Source: Pseudomonas brassicacearum
GTDB taxonomy: Bacteria > Pseudomonadota > Gammaproteobacteria > Pseudomonadales > Pseudomonadaceae
NCBI RefSeq assembly: GCF_003732265.1
Contig: NZ_MOBK01000013.1
Span: forward strand, 165,633 to 229,632
Length of the DNA stretch: 64,000 nt
Reading direction: 5' to 3'
Shown: piece after piece, positions 17,236-25,854 of the stretch
Position numbering within the stretch: position 1 is the stretch's first letter
Layout of the letters: each line of letters starts with the position of its first letter
Made by a program: the position numbers and the translations under genes
Notes under the pieces: model-generated
Databases searched by the model: none
What the model saw: the letters and a program-made list of their open reading frames with translations, nothing else
Told to the model about the DNA's origin: nothing

Positions 17236-17508
17236 CTACCCCCCCGAGCCACTGCTCACCGTCCCTCCCTGATCCTGATCAAAAAACTGCGGGATCTCAT
17301 GCTCATAACTCTTCAACCAGCGCTGCATGCTCAGTTCCCGTTCAGTCGCCGTCGAGGTCTGTGGTTTCTGCGAAGCAGCCTTGTTGCTGCTTTGCAGCTG
17401 CAGCCAGCCTTCGGTTTCCGCTTGTTGTGGCGAGGATGGGCCGTCGAGCGCATGGGCGGTGAGGGGCAGGACCAGCAGGCCGAGGCAGCAGAGGACGATT
17501 GGTTTCAT
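17236..17508 (-). CDS. DUF3613 domain protein, secreted, end of tad operon
   Basis: This 90-residue protein has a signal peptide (MKPIVLCCLGLLVLPLTAHA) and a mature part with TEGWLQLQSSNKAASQKPQT and MQRWLKSYEHEIPQFFDQDQ, matching DUF3613. It occupies the position of P. aeruginosa PA4298 downstream of tadD, 13 bases away, so it is the last gene of the operon. Its role in Flp pilus assembly is unknown. Confidence 0.82.
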   Translation of the reverse strand: MKPIVLCCLGLLVLPLTAHALDGPSSPQQAETEGWLQLQSSNKAASQKPQTSTATERELSMQRWLKSYEHEIPQFFDQDQGGTVSSGSGG

Positions 17509-17521
17509 CGCAAAGGACTCC

Positions 17522-18235
17522 TTATTGAAGGCTCGGCGTCGTGACGACGGCGACCTGGTTCGCAGGAATCGGGCCTGTCTTGCCCGGGGTCTTGAGTTTT
17601 TGTGCGCGTTCCTGGGCTGCGGTGACTTGGGCGGGGCTGAGGCCGAGGCGGCTGACGAGTTCGGCGGCGCGGCTCCAGTCGTCCTGGTAGATCAGCAGCG
17701 TCACCATATTCAACGCAGCCAGTTGATCGCCTTGTTTGAGCTCCATGGCGGTGAGGAATTCGAAGCGGGCATCGTCGACGCGCAGTTGATTGAGGTACAC
17801 CACGCCGAGGTCGTTGCGAATTTTGTCGTCGGTGGGCGCCAGCCGTGCGGCGCGCAGCAGGTGGGCCTGGGCCAGGCCGTTATCGCCCTTGGCGGCGGCG
17901 AGTTGGCCCAGGCCGTGTTCGGCTTCGGCGGCCATGCAGGTGCCGAGCAGGCCGCGGTATAACGGCTCGGCTTCGCTGCGGCCCAGCAGGCGGTAGACCT
18001 TGGCCCGGCGCAGGCGCACGTCGGCCACGTTTTCCGGCAGGCTTTGCAAATTGGCGAGGCTGGCGTGCAGTTTGCCGTCGTTGGCCATGTCATCGGCCAG
18101 GTTCAATTTCAGCTGTTCATCGCCACTCAATTTGCTGCAACTGGCGCTGCTGGTCAGGGCGTTCCACGGTGCCTGGCCGTCGGTGGCGCAACCGCCCAAT
18201 AACAGCAAACTCAAACCGGCAATCATTGCTTTCAT
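17522..18235 (-). CDS. tadD: TadD, TPR lipoprotein for Flp pilus assembly
   Basis: This 237-residue protein has a lipobox (LLGGC, Cys about 16) after a short signal, then tetratricopeptide-type helical repeats, e.g. AEHGLGQLAAAKGDNGLAQAHLLRAARLAPTDDKIRNDLGVVYLNQ. TadD-type proteins are outer-membrane-associated and help place or stabilise the RcpA secretin. ATG 18235 is chosen over GTG 18256 because GAGGG is seven bases upstream. It lies ten bases after tadC in the operon. Confidence 0.88.
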   Translation of the reverse strand: MKAMIAGLSLLLLGGCATDGQAPWNALTSSASCSKLSGDEQLKLNLADDMANDGKLHASLANLQSLPENVADVRLRRAKVYRLLGRSEAEPLYRGLLGTCMAAEAEHGLGQLAAAKGDNGLAQAHLLRAARLAPTDDKIRNDLGVVYLNQLRVDDARFEFLTAMELKQGDQLAALNMVTLLIYQDDWSRAAELVSRLGLSPAQVTAAQERAQKLKTPGKTGPIPANQVAVVTTPSLQ

Positions 18236-18245
18236 CAGGATCCCT

Positions 18246-19136
18246 CTACGAACCAATGGCCCGGGCCAGGGCAGTGAAGCCCGGGCCGGCCAGCACGATC
18301 AATAACGCCGGGAAGAGAAACAGCATCATCACGACGGACATTTTGGCGGACATCTTGGAGATGTATTCCTGCAGGCGCGTCAGGCGCCGGTCATCGAATA
18401 ATTGCTTGAGCGTCAGCAGGGATTTCATCGCGCCGCCGCCCTGGTGGATCAACTGCTCAAGGATCACGCAGGTGTCGGTGAATTCATCAACCGCCAGCAA
18501 ACGGCTGACCTTGTGCAATTCCTCGCCCAGTTCCAGGCCGGAGTCGACACGGGCCAGCACCAGGCGCAGTTCATGGGTCAGCGCCGGCATGAGTTGTTTT
18601 CCATCGGTGCTCAGGACACGCAACGACTGCTCCACCGCCATCCCCGATTCGAACAGGATGCGCAGCAGCGGGATGAAGGTGGAGATCTCGGACGCCAGTT
18701 GTTTTTGTCGACGCTGTGCGGCAGCGGCAAGTAAGCGCTTGGGCAGCAAATACCCGATGGCCGTGGCAAACAGCGGGGCCATCCAGTGGTTCTGCGCATC
18801 AGGATAGAAAACCCCCTGAATCAGTAGACTCATGGCCAGTGCCAACACCGGCACGCCCACCTGGCACGCGGCGAACAGTGAGCGCCGGCGGGTGCTGCGC
18901 CAGCCGAGGCGGTTGAGCAGTGCCTGGGTTTCGTTGTCCAGATTGACCGAGCGCTGACCGATCCGGCTATTGCCCAACGCCTGCAACCAGAGCCCCAACT
19001 GGCTGTGGCCGAGCGGCTTGCCGTCCAGCCGCTGGGCTACTTGGCGCGCCCGTCGGCGCTGGTCCAGCAGACTGCTGAGCAGCAACAGCGTGGCCCCCAG
19101 AAACAGCAGCGCGCTAATCAGCAGAGGTATTTTCAT
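18246..19136 (-). CDS. tadC: TadC, inner-membrane platform protein
   Basis: TadC is one of two GspF-related inner-membrane proteins that couple the TadA ATPase to Flp polymerisation. The 296-residue product has a GspF/T2SSF domain (about 150-285) with FIPLLRILFESGMAVEQSLRVLS and QLIHQGGGAMKSLLTLKQLF, and hydrophobic segments at the N-terminus and at 110-130 and 265-290. Its ATG at 19136 overlaps the tadB stop (ATGA). The longer frame upstream is not needed. Confidence 0.93.
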   Translation of the reverse strand: MKIPLLISALLFLGATLLLLSSLLDQRRRARQVAQRLDGKPLGHSQLGLWLQALGNSRIGQRSVNLDNETQALLNRLGWRSTRRRSLFAACQVGVPVLALAMSLLIQGVFYPDAQNHWMAPLFATAIGYLLPKRLLAAAAQRRQKQLASEISTFIPLLRILFESGMAVEQSLRVLSTDGKQLMPALTHELRLVLARVDSGLELGEELHKVSRLLAVDEFTDTCVILEQLIHQGGGAMKSLLTLKQLFDDRRLTRLQEYISKMSAKMSVVMMLFLFPALLIVLAGPGFTALARAIGS

Positions 19137-20017
19137 ACGCTGCGCAACATGCGCCAAAGCGCCAGACTGCCCACGGCCTGCAAACCAAACGCAGTCGCGA
19201 GCATGATTTGTCCCGAGTGGTCATTCCACATGGCGAGTAAATAGGCAGGGTTGGCGACCAGAAAATAACCGGCCAGGCCCAGCGGCAAACAGCCCAGCAC
19301 CCACGCGGTCACCCGGGTTTCACCGGTCATGGCGCTGAGCTGGCGGGCGGCCTGCTCGCGCTCGCGGATCATCTTGATCAGGTTCTCCAGCAGTTCACTG
19401 GCATTGCCGCCGTAGCGGTGATTGACCTTCAAACCCAGGGCCAGCAGGCGCAGTTCATCTTTCTCATACAGCTCGGCGAAGTCCGACGCGGCGTCGGGCA
19501 GGCTGACGCCCAACTGCACGTTGCGCTGGACCCGGCCCATCGCGTTTTTCAGCGGGTCGTCGGCGGCCTCGATGGCGCCGAGCAGGGCATCGGCCAGGGT
19601 GCGCCCGGATTTCAGGCTGCGCACGGTGTGATCGAGCAACGGCGGAAGTTGCTCGATCATGCGCTTGAGTCGACGTTGATACCGCACGCCCACATACAGT
19701 CGCAGGAGTACCGGCGGCACCAGTACAAACACCAGTGCACCGATCCAGCCACCGACGACAAAGCCCAGCAAAATGCCGAGGGCCCACAGCAGCAACCAGC
19801 GCCCCAGCCGTTCGGTCGGACGCCCGAGACCGGCACGCAGAAACGCCCGTTCCGGTCCGGCCCAGGACGTTTTCTCGACCACGATTTGCGGTTGCCCTTG
19901 GGTCAGACGGCCGAGCACGCGTTCGGTCCCGGTCTGACGTAATCCACGGAGCAACAAGCGGATCGATAGCCCGAACAGGATCAGGCAAACGACAATCAGC
20001 AGCGCCGGTTTGAGCAT
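19133..20017 (-). CDS. tadB: TadB, inner-membrane platform protein
   Basis: This 294-residue protein pairs with TadC. Hydrophobic segments occur at about 4-24, 72-105 and 240-285, around the T2SSF domain (about 120-240: QLPPLLDHTVRSLKSGRTLADAL, then KVNHRYGGNASELLENL). It follows tadA by nine bases and overlaps tadC by four, so translation is coupled. The order tadZABCD is that of P. aeruginosa. Confidence 0.93.
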   Translation of the reverse strand: MLKPALLIVVCLILFGLSIRLLLRGLRQTGTERVLGRLTQGQPQIVVEKTSWAGPERAFLRAGLGRPTERLGRWLLLWALGILLGFVVGGWIGALVFVLVPPVLLRLYVGVRYQRRLKRMIEQLPPLLDHTVRSLKSGRTLADALLGAIEAADDPLKNAMGRVQRNVQLGVSLPDAASDFAELYEKDELRLLALGLKVNHRYGGNASELLENLIKMIREREQAARQLSAMTGETRVTAWVLGCLPLGLAGYFLVANPAYLLAMWNDHSGQIMLATAFGLQAVGSLALWRMLRSV

Positions 20018-20026
20018 GCCGTGGCC

Positions 20027-21307
20027 TCAGTGCGGTGAGGAAACAAGTGCCGTCTCGCGGCGCAGTTTGTCGCCGGCGGGGTTGACCGCCTCGCGCATAA
20101 AACCGAAACCGGTGCGACGGTCCAGCCTGAACAAGGTGTTGGTGACGTAGACGTCATCGCGCACGCCGACCACCTCTACCACTTCACTGACACAGCGGCG
20201 GCCGTCTGGCATGCGAGTGAGCTGGATCACCACGTCCAGCGCGGCGCAGATCATCTGGCGCAAGGTCTTTTCGGCGATGGTGCGGCCGGTCAGTCCGACC
20301 AGTGTTTCCAGGCGCAGCAGCGCGTCCTGGGCATTGTTGGCGTGCACGGTGCTCATCGAACCGTCGTGACCGGTGTTCATGGCGGTGAGGACGTCGAGCA
20401 CTTCGACGCCGCGAATTTCACCGAGGATGATCCGGTCCGGGCGCATCCGCAGGGCGTTGCGGATCAGGTCGCTGGACTTCACTTCGCCATGGCCCTCGGC
20501 ATTCGGCGGCCGGGTTTCGAGGCGCACGACGTGCGGGTGGCCCAGTTGCAGTTCGGCGACGTCTTCGATGGTGACGAGGCGTTCGTGCGGGTTGATCAAC
20601 TGACTGAGGATGTTCAGCAACGTGGTTTTGCCGGTGCCGGTCCCGCCACTGATCAGGATGTTGCAGCGCTTGCCCACGGCTTCCTGAATGAAATCGAAGA
20701 TCGCCTGATCGATGGTTTGCATCGCCATCAGGTCGTTGCTTTTGAGCATGTCCTTGCGGAATTTTCGAATCGACAGGCACGGCCCGTCTAGGGCAATCGG
20801 CGGAATGATCGCGTTGACCCGGCTGCCATCCGGCAGACGCGCATCGACCATCGGCGAGGACTCATCGAGCCGTCGTCCGAGAGGGGCGAGGATGCGTTGC
20901 ATGACGCGTTCGACGTGGTGCGAGTCGATGAAGCGCAAGTCACTTTGATGCAGCACGCCGTCGCGTTCGATGAACACCCGGTGCGGGCCGTTGACCAGGA
21001 TCTCGGTCACGGACGGGTCGCGCAGCAGCACTTCCAGCGGGCCGAAACCGGTGAGTTCGTCGACCAGTTCTTCGGCGAGGCGCTCCATTTCATAGCGGGA
21101 AATCGCCAGGTGCAGCCGGGCGATGTATTCGGCCACTTTGTCGATGACGAACTGCGACAGCGCTGGCCGCGATCCTTCCAACAGGTTTTTTCCGGACTCT
21201 TCAATGGCGTCGATGATGTAGCGGTGCAACACCAGTTTCAGGCCTTCGTTGTCGGTGTTGCCGGCCGGCGTGCGCGACGGGGCGCCGAAGAGTTTTTCCG
21301 TACTCAT
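20027..21307 (-). CDS. tadA: TadA/CpaF ATPase of the Flp pilus
   Basis: TadA is the hexameric ATPase that powers Flp pilus polymerisation. The 426 residues contain the VirB11/CpaF N-terminal region (FGPLEVLLRDPSVTEILVNG), Walker A GGTGTGKTT (about 220-228), the Asp box (TIEDVAELQL), the RPDRIILGEIRG Walker B segment and the HxG box NTGHDGSMSTVHAN. It is full length. ATG 21307 overlaps the tadZ stop by four bases. Confidence 0.95.
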   Translation of the reverse strand: MSTEKLFGAPSRTPAGNTDNEGLKLVLHRYIIDAIEESGKNLLEGSRPALSQFVIDKVAEYIARLHLAISRYEMERLAEELVDELTGFGPLEVLLRDPSVTEILVNGPHRVFIERDGVLHQSDLRFIDSHHVERVMQRILAPLGRRLDESSPMVDARLPDGSRVNAIIPPIALDGPCLSIRKFRKDMLKSNDLMAMQTIDQAIFDFIQEAVGKRCNILISGGTGTGKTTLLNILSQLINPHERLVTIEDVAELQLGHPHVVRLETRPPNAEGHGEVKSSDLIRNALRMRPDRIILGEIRGVEVLDVLTAMNTGHDGSMSTVHANNAQDALLRLETLVGLTGRTIAEKTLRQMICAALDVVIQLTRMPDGRRCVSEVVEVVGVRDDVYVTNTLFRLDRRTGFGFMREAVNPAGDKLRRETALVSSPH

Positions 21308-22494
21308 TGCGCACCCCTCAGCCGGTTGAACCAGCCGGTCTTGGGTTTGGCCAGGCCTTCGGAGCGTTTGGCCAGGCGTTCGCCGAGGGTGCGCAGGCTT
21401 TGGGTCAGGCCTTCACGCGGGGCCAGTTCGAACAGGCTCACGCCCTGGTTTTTCGCGTTCAGGCGCACTTCCGGGCTGAAGGCCAGAATCGCGAAGACTT
21501 CCATGCCGAAGCTTTTGCCCAGGGTGTCGGCGTCGGGGGCGACATTGCGCAGATAGCGGTCGACCAGCAGCCGGGCGTGATCGAGCTTCATGCCTTTTTC
21601 GCGCCACAGGTTGAGCACCGCGAGGTTGCGCCGGCAGTCGAGCACGTTCTGATCGGTGTACCACAGCAACTTGTCGCAATGGCTGACAAAAGTGCGCAGC
21701 GCTTCGCTGTCCGGTTGACCGGTGAGATTCACCACGATGTGCTGGAAGTGTTGGCGCAGGGCGCTGAGCAGCATGTACAACTCGGCGGCACTGGTGCGCT
21801 CCAGCGGTTCATCGTGGCTGGCGTAGGCGAGGATTCGCAGTCCCGCCTCATTACTGGTGAACGCGCTGTCGATCAGCGTGGCGTCGAGGCGCCGCAGATG
21901 CCGCAGGGCATCACCGAAGTGAAACGAGCTCTCCAGCCCGAGCAAGGCGAGGCTGTCGCCGCGCGGCAAACCCAAATCCAGCAACAGGGTTTGCTGGCCG
22001 CTTTTCTGCACCACTTGCGCCATGTGGTTGGCGAGCAGCGCACCGTCGGCGTTGGTTTGCGCACCGTAGAGCACGGTCAGGCCACCGAGCTGGGTGCTCG
22101 GCGCCACCGTTGGCAAGCGTTTGCCGAGGCGGCGCACCAGCCCCGAGACTTCGCTGGAGCGCGAGCCATAGGCGACAAAATCCCGCGCGCCGGCACGCAT
22201 CGCATTCAGCACAAGCTGATTGTCCATGCCATCGCCCAGGGCCACGATCGCCAGCATCGGCTTGGCTTCCAGTGCGCCTTCGATCAGTGCGCTTTGCGCG
22301 ACCACGTGTTCGCGGTCCAGCCCGACGAACACCAGGCTGGCGAAGGTGACGTCGACCAGCGCCAACAGTTCGTCAAGGCTGCCGCCGCCGGCGCTGACCA
22401 CCTGGCCCAACGGGGCGAGGGCGCCTTGCAGCCACTCAAGGTCAGTGTCGTTACGCGTGATCGCGAGGAAGGTCTGGCTCAGGTTCTGGCTCAT
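21304..22494 (-). CDS. tadZ: TadZ/CpaE-like pilus localisation protein
   Basis: TadZ is a ParA/MinD-related protein that places the Tad machine at its cell site. The 396-residue product has an atypical receiver-like N-terminus (about 1-120: FLAITRNDTDLEWLQGALAPLG) and a P-loop-like C-terminal half. The Walker A position reads GAQTNADGALLA, without the GKT of active ParA ATPases, while LLDLGLPRGDSLALLGLES retains the second ParA box. Several known TadZ proteins share this loss. It overlaps tadA and rcpA by four bases each. Confidence 0.88.
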   Translation of the reverse strand: MSQNLSQTFLAITRNDTDLEWLQGALAPLGQVVSAGGGSLDELLALVDVTFASLVFVGLDREHVVAQSALIEGALEAKPMLAIVALGDGMDNQLVLNAMRAGARDFVAYGSRSSEVSGLVRRLGKRLPTVAPSTQLGGLTVLYGAQTNADGALLANHMAQVVQKSGQQTLLLDLGLPRGDSLALLGLESSFHFGDALRHLRRLDATLIDSAFTSNEAGLRILAYASHDEPLERTSAAELYMLLSALRQHFQHIVVNLTGQPDSEALRTFVSHCDKLLWYTDQNVLDCRRNLAVLNLWREKGMKLDHARLLVDRYLRNVAPDADTLGKSFGMEVFAILAFSPEVRLNAKNQGVSLFELAPREGLTQSLRTLGERLAKRSEGLAKPKTGWFNRLRGAQ

Positions 22495-23753
22495 TGCGAT
22501 AACCCGCTGCGTTTATCGAAGTTGCCGTCTTCGAGGAAGAACATGCGATAGAAACCGGGGTCGTAGTTGCGCAGTTGTTCACCGGGCAACGACGGCAGGG
22601 GCGCATTGACGGCCAGCGGTTGAACCAGGTGCGGCGTGACGATCATCAGCAGTTCACGCTCTTCGCGCCTGATCGATGAACTGCGGAAAAATGCGCCGAG
22701 GATCGGGATATCCCCCAACCCCGGAAACTTGTCGACCTGGGAGGAGTTTTGCGTGCTGATCAAACCGCTGATGACAAAACTCTCGCCATCGGCCAGGGAG
22801 ATGCTGGTATCGGTGCGGCGAATGGTGAACGCCGGGACGGTGGTGCCACCGATGGTGACGGCGTTGGCGAAATCCAGCTCGCTGACCTCCGGCGCCACTT
22901 TCAGGGCGATGCGATCGTTGCTGACCACGGTCGGCGTGAGCGTCAGGCGGACCCCGAACTCCTTGTACTCGATGGAGTAGCTGTTGCTGTTGGCACTCGG
23001 CACCGGGATCGGGATTTCGCCGCCCGCGAGAAAACTCGCGCTCTGCCCGCTGATCGCCACCAGGCTCGGCCGCGCCAGGGTGTAGGCGAAGCCGCTGCCT
23101 TCCAGGGCGTTGATAATCGCGAGGAAATTGCCGCCACCGGCGACGATGTTGTACATGTCATTGGCCAGCGGAATGCTCGGCACAGCGATCCGCGGATCGA
23201 GGTTGCGCAATGGCAGCACGCGCGGGGTCACGGCGGTGTTCGGCACGGTGCCGGGGGAGCCAAAGAGGAAGTTCGAGCTTTTGCCGTAGATCGAGGTGCT
23301 GGCCTCTTTCAGCTTGGTCCGGCTGACCTCGACGAAACGAATGTCGGTCTGCACTTGCGACGGCAGCAACGGGTCCTGAGAGGGCAGGGAAGAACTGCCG
23401 GTCATGGCCGCCGTGGCCCGCCCCTTCACGAACACCATGCTTTGACGCGGGGCGCTGGCGCACGCCGTCCAGACCATCAGGCTGGTGGCGCCGGGCGCCA
23501 TGCCGGTGAGCAAGAAGGCCTGGTTGCCGTTGACCCGCACGTCGGCGATTTTCGGGTCACCGACGGCCAGCCGCGTAATCGCCACCGGGGATTGCACTTC
23601 CTGCTGCAAGCCTTCGCCGACTTCCAGTGTCGCCGGCAATTGGCCGAGTGCGGCGCAGTTACCGCTAGCCGCAAAGGTCGCCGTGAGTGGCAAGCTGCTC
23701 AGCAGCGAGCCCCAGAGCAGGCCTTGAAACATGAACATGGTACTTCTGCGCAT
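22491..23753 (-). CDS. rcpA: RcpA outer-membrane secretin
   Basis: RcpA forms the outer-membrane channel for the Flp pilus. The 420-residue protein has a signal peptide, a pilus-assembly N-terminal domain (about 35-110: VGEGLQQEVQSPVAITRLAVGDPKIADVRV) and a type II/III secretin domain (about 190-390) including VRLTLTPTVVSNDRIALKVAPEVSELD, SFVISGLIST and the final REERELLMIVTPHLVQPL. It follows rcpC by 21 bases and overlaps tadZ by four. Confidence 0.94.
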   Translation of the reverse strand: MRRSTMFMFQGLLWGSLLSSLPLTATFAASGNCAALGQLPATLEVGEGLQQEVQSPVAITRLAVGDPKIADVRVNGNQAFLLTGMAPGATSLMVWTACASAPRQSMVFVKGRATAAMTGSSSLPSQDPLLPSQVQTDIRFVEVSRTKLKEASTSIYGKSSNFLFGSPGTVPNTAVTPRVLPLRNLDPRIAVPSIPLANDMYNIVAGGGNFLAIINALEGSGFAYTLARPSLVAISGQSASFLAGGEIPIPVPSANSNSYSIEYKEFGVRLTLTPTVVSNDRIALKVAPEVSELDFANAVTIGGTTVPAFTIRRTDTSISLADGESFVISGLISTQNSSQVDKFPGLGDIPILGAFFRSSSIRREERELLMIVTPHLVQPLAVNAPLPSLPGEQLRNYDPGFYRMFFLEDGNFDKRSGLSQ

Positions 23754-23774
23754 GTAGATGCGTCCTTGCTCAAT

Positions 23775-24719
23775 TCAGGGAGTTTGTTGAGTGATCTGAT
23801 TGCCGCGAATGACTTCCACACCTTTTTTCTGCGACGCCGAACTGGCACCGAGGGTGAGGGGTTTGGGGGTGCCGACGAGGGCCAGTTGACTGAATTGCAC
23901 GAGGTCGCGATTGGCGCTGGCGAGATTGGCCGGCGCAGCGCTTTCGCCGGCCCAGTAATGCGCCAGGCGTTTTTCTTCGGCGCTGCGCACGGCCAGGCGC
24001 AATGTGCCGGCCTGGGCCGCGAGCGTCAGGCGACTCAGCAAGGGTTCGGGGACGGCGAGCAACACCGAGCGGGCGTTGGCCCGAAGTTGGTCCTGCTTGA
24101 GTTGTTCTTCACTGCTGCGCGCCGGGTTGGCGGGGCGCCCGTCGTTGGTCAGCCCCAACTGTTCGCCGACCCCGAGTACGCGCAACGCCGGGACGACTAC
24201 CTGGGCTGACTGCTGGGTGTTGTTGGCGTCGGCGCGCAGGAACAGCATCACGTCGACATAATCCCCGGGGCTCAGTTGTCCGCCGGCATTGGTCACTTCA
24301 TCCACTGCGACTGCAAGCGCGCGTTCATTCGGGCGGATCATCCGTGCCAGCGAGCTGCCGGCTTCGAAGCTTTGATCGTTCAGCCAGGTGCCGGCGGTGA
24401 GGGCGTGCCACGGCGTGCGGCCAATCGCTTGCTCAAGCGTGGTCAAACTGCCGGCCGGGGCGGTACGCAGTTTTTCGAGGGTGACGTCGGCGGCGGTGAT
24501 TTCAACGAAGGGCGCTACGTCGTGCAGCAGGACCACCACCGGTTGGCGTGTGGGGTCATCCACTGGCACAGGTGTTGGATTGGTTGGCGATGAGGTGACG
24601 ACGGGTTGCACGACAGGCTCGGGAGCGGGTTGACGGCTCAGGGCAAGTCCCCAGTAACCGGCAATGATGGCACCCACCAGAAACAATCCGGCCAGTCCCA
24701 TGGTGACGCGGCTGTTCAT
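23775..24719 (-). CDS. rcpC: RcpC/CpaB, Flp pilus assembly
   Basis: This 314-residue protein has one N-terminal membrane anchor (about 6-24) and then an SAF/CpaB domain (PVVVLLHDVAPFVEITAADVTLEKLR, QAIGRTPWHALTAGTWLNDQSF, ALAVAVDEVTNAGGQLSPGDYVDVMLFL). CpaB/RcpC proteins are periplasmic and are needed for pilus assembly. It is the first gene of the leftward operon. ATG 24719 has GGGAG eight bases upstream; the longer frame to 24761 does not. Confidence 0.9.
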   Translation of the reverse strand: MNSRVTMGLAGLFLVGAIIAGYWGLALSRQPAPEPVVQPVVTSSPTNPTPVPVDDPTRQPVVVLLHDVAPFVEITAADVTLEKLRTAPAGSLTTLEQAIGRTPWHALTAGTWLNDQSFEAGSSLARMIRPNERALAVAVDEVTNAGGQLSPGDYVDVMLFLRADANNTQQSAQVVVPALRVLGVGEQLGLTNDGRPANPARSSEEQLKQDQLRANARSVLLAVPEPLLSRLTLAAQAGTLRLAVRSAEEKRLAHYWAGESAAPANLASANRDLVQFSQLALVGTPKPLTLGASSASQKKGVEVIRGNQITQQTP

Positions 24720-25041
24720 GAGGGCTCTCCCTTTCCTATGGCGGATGATCCGTACCGTCAAACGCGAAAATTTCCCAAAAAAGCACGTAAATTCATGGAA
24801 CTATTTCGCTATTTGAAGGTAGTTCAGCTAGAGCAAAATGCCATTACCGGCTGGCAAAAAACCGACGAAAGTGGGTGACTGATCCGCCAAACCCCGTTTT
24901 TTGCCGAAAACGGGTGGGGTACTACTTAAGTATTAATACGTTCTTACAGTTGTTGGGATGAGGAATGCCGACAATGCTGATGCTGGCACAGGGGAATCAT
25001 GTTGCGGCCGTGCAACACCCGCAGTCTCAGGAGAAGTCGTC
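24720..25041. promoter_or_regulatory. Divergent flp / rcpC promoter region
   Basis: This 320-base gap separates the divergent flp and rcpC transcription units and should contain both promoters. CCCGTTTT (24893-24900) is mirrored by AAAACGGG (24907-24914), an eight-base stem with a six-base loop. Immediately after lies the perfect palindrome TACTTAAGTA (24923-24932) within GTACTACTTAAGTATTAATA. These are candidate regulator sites, possibly for PprB, but no consensus is available to me for comparison. The end has AGGAGA before flp. Confidence 0.5.
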
Positions 25042-25254
25042 ATGTCCTTTAAAAGCGCTGTTCAGCACATCAAGAGCGAGATCGTTTTTTACTACAACCT
25101 GGCCAAAGACACCGAAGGCGCTTCGGGTATCGAGTACGCCATCATCGCGGGAATGGCGGCGGTTGCACTGGCTGCGTTCATGACGCCAATTTCGGGTTCG
25201 ATCACCACTATTTTCAACAGCATCAAAGCTGTACTGCCGGCGCCTGCTCCTTGA
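25042..25254 (+). CDS. flp: Flp type IVb pilin
   Basis: Flp is the major pilin of the type IVb pilus. The 70-residue prepilin shows the expected processing motif: DTEGASG followed by IEYAIIAGMAAVALAAF, cleaved after Gly with Glu at +2 and Tyr at +3. It has one hydrophobic helix and a short tail (IFNSIKAVLPAPAP). AGGAGA lies about seven bases before ATG 25042. It is transcribed rightward, away from rcpC. Confidence 0.95.
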   Translation: MSFKSAVQHIKSEIVFYYNLAKDTEGASGIEYAIIAGMAAVALAAFMTPISGSITTIFNSIKAVLPAPAP

Positions 25255-25322
25255 TCGCTGCAGCTTGCTAACCTGTCATGGCACAACTAACTTCAGCACT
25301 GAGCCCATTGCAGGAATCCCCC

Positions 25323-25727
25323 ATGACCGCTCCTTTGCCGCAACGCCAACAGCTGCTCCTGGTCGATGACGAGGAGGATGCATTGATGGAACTGGCGGAG
25401 TTGCTGGAAGGGGAGGGTTTTTGCTGTTTTACCGCAACGTCGGTCAAGCTCGCCTTGCAGCACTTGACCCGTCACCCGGACATTGCCCTGGTGATCACGG
25501 ATCTGCGTATGCCTGAGGAAAGCGGCATGTCACTGATCAAGCGCTTGCGCGAGCACACGTCGCGTCAGCATTTGCCGGTGATCGTCACGTCGGGGCATGC
25601 GGACATGGAGGACGTCAGCGACATGCTGCGCTTGCAGGTGCTCGACCTGTTTCGCAAGCCGATTTATCACGTTCGATTACTGGAGACGCTGGATAACCTG
25701 TTTCCGCAGCCTCTGGTTCAGGCTTAG
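25323..25727 (+). CDS. Stand-alone response regulator receiver protein
   Basis: This 134-residue protein is a single CheY-like receiver: acidic pair LLVDDEED (about 13-18), phosphoacceptor Asp 60 in ITDLRMPE, Thr/Ser in VTSGHAD and Lys in FRKPIY. There is no output domain. It starts 69 bases after flp with AGGAA upstream of ATG 25323. It may belong to the flp transcript and act with PprA or another kinase. I do not recall this gene beside flp in P. aeruginosa. Confidence 0.85.
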   Translation: MTAPLPQRQQLLLVDDEEDALMELAELLEGEGFCCFTATSVKLALQHLTRHPDIALVITDLRMPEESGMSLIKRLREHTSRQHLPVIVTSGHADMEDVSDMLRLQVLDLFRKPIYHVRLLETLDNLFPQPLVQA

Positions 25728-25738
25728 TCTGGACGACC

Positions 25739-25820
25739 GCTTTCGCGAGCAGGCTCGCTCCCACAGGGATTTGTGTTGTTACGCAAATCCAGTGTGGGAG
25801 CGAGCCTGCTCGCGATAGCC
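25739..25820. repeat. REP pair, heads pointing outwards
   Basis: CTTTCGCGAGCAGGCTCGCT followed by CCCACAG, then, 25 bases on, TGTGGGAGCGAGCCTGCTCG. The order is the reverse of most pairs here. Confidence 0.85.
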
Positions 25821-25854
25821 ATTTCAAACTCACCCAAGACTTCCCTGCCAGCCC

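Noticed and set aside
22749..24209. A 486-residue plus-strand frame over rcpA and rcpC
   Set aside because: Shadow of two real operon genes; no domain or ribosome site.
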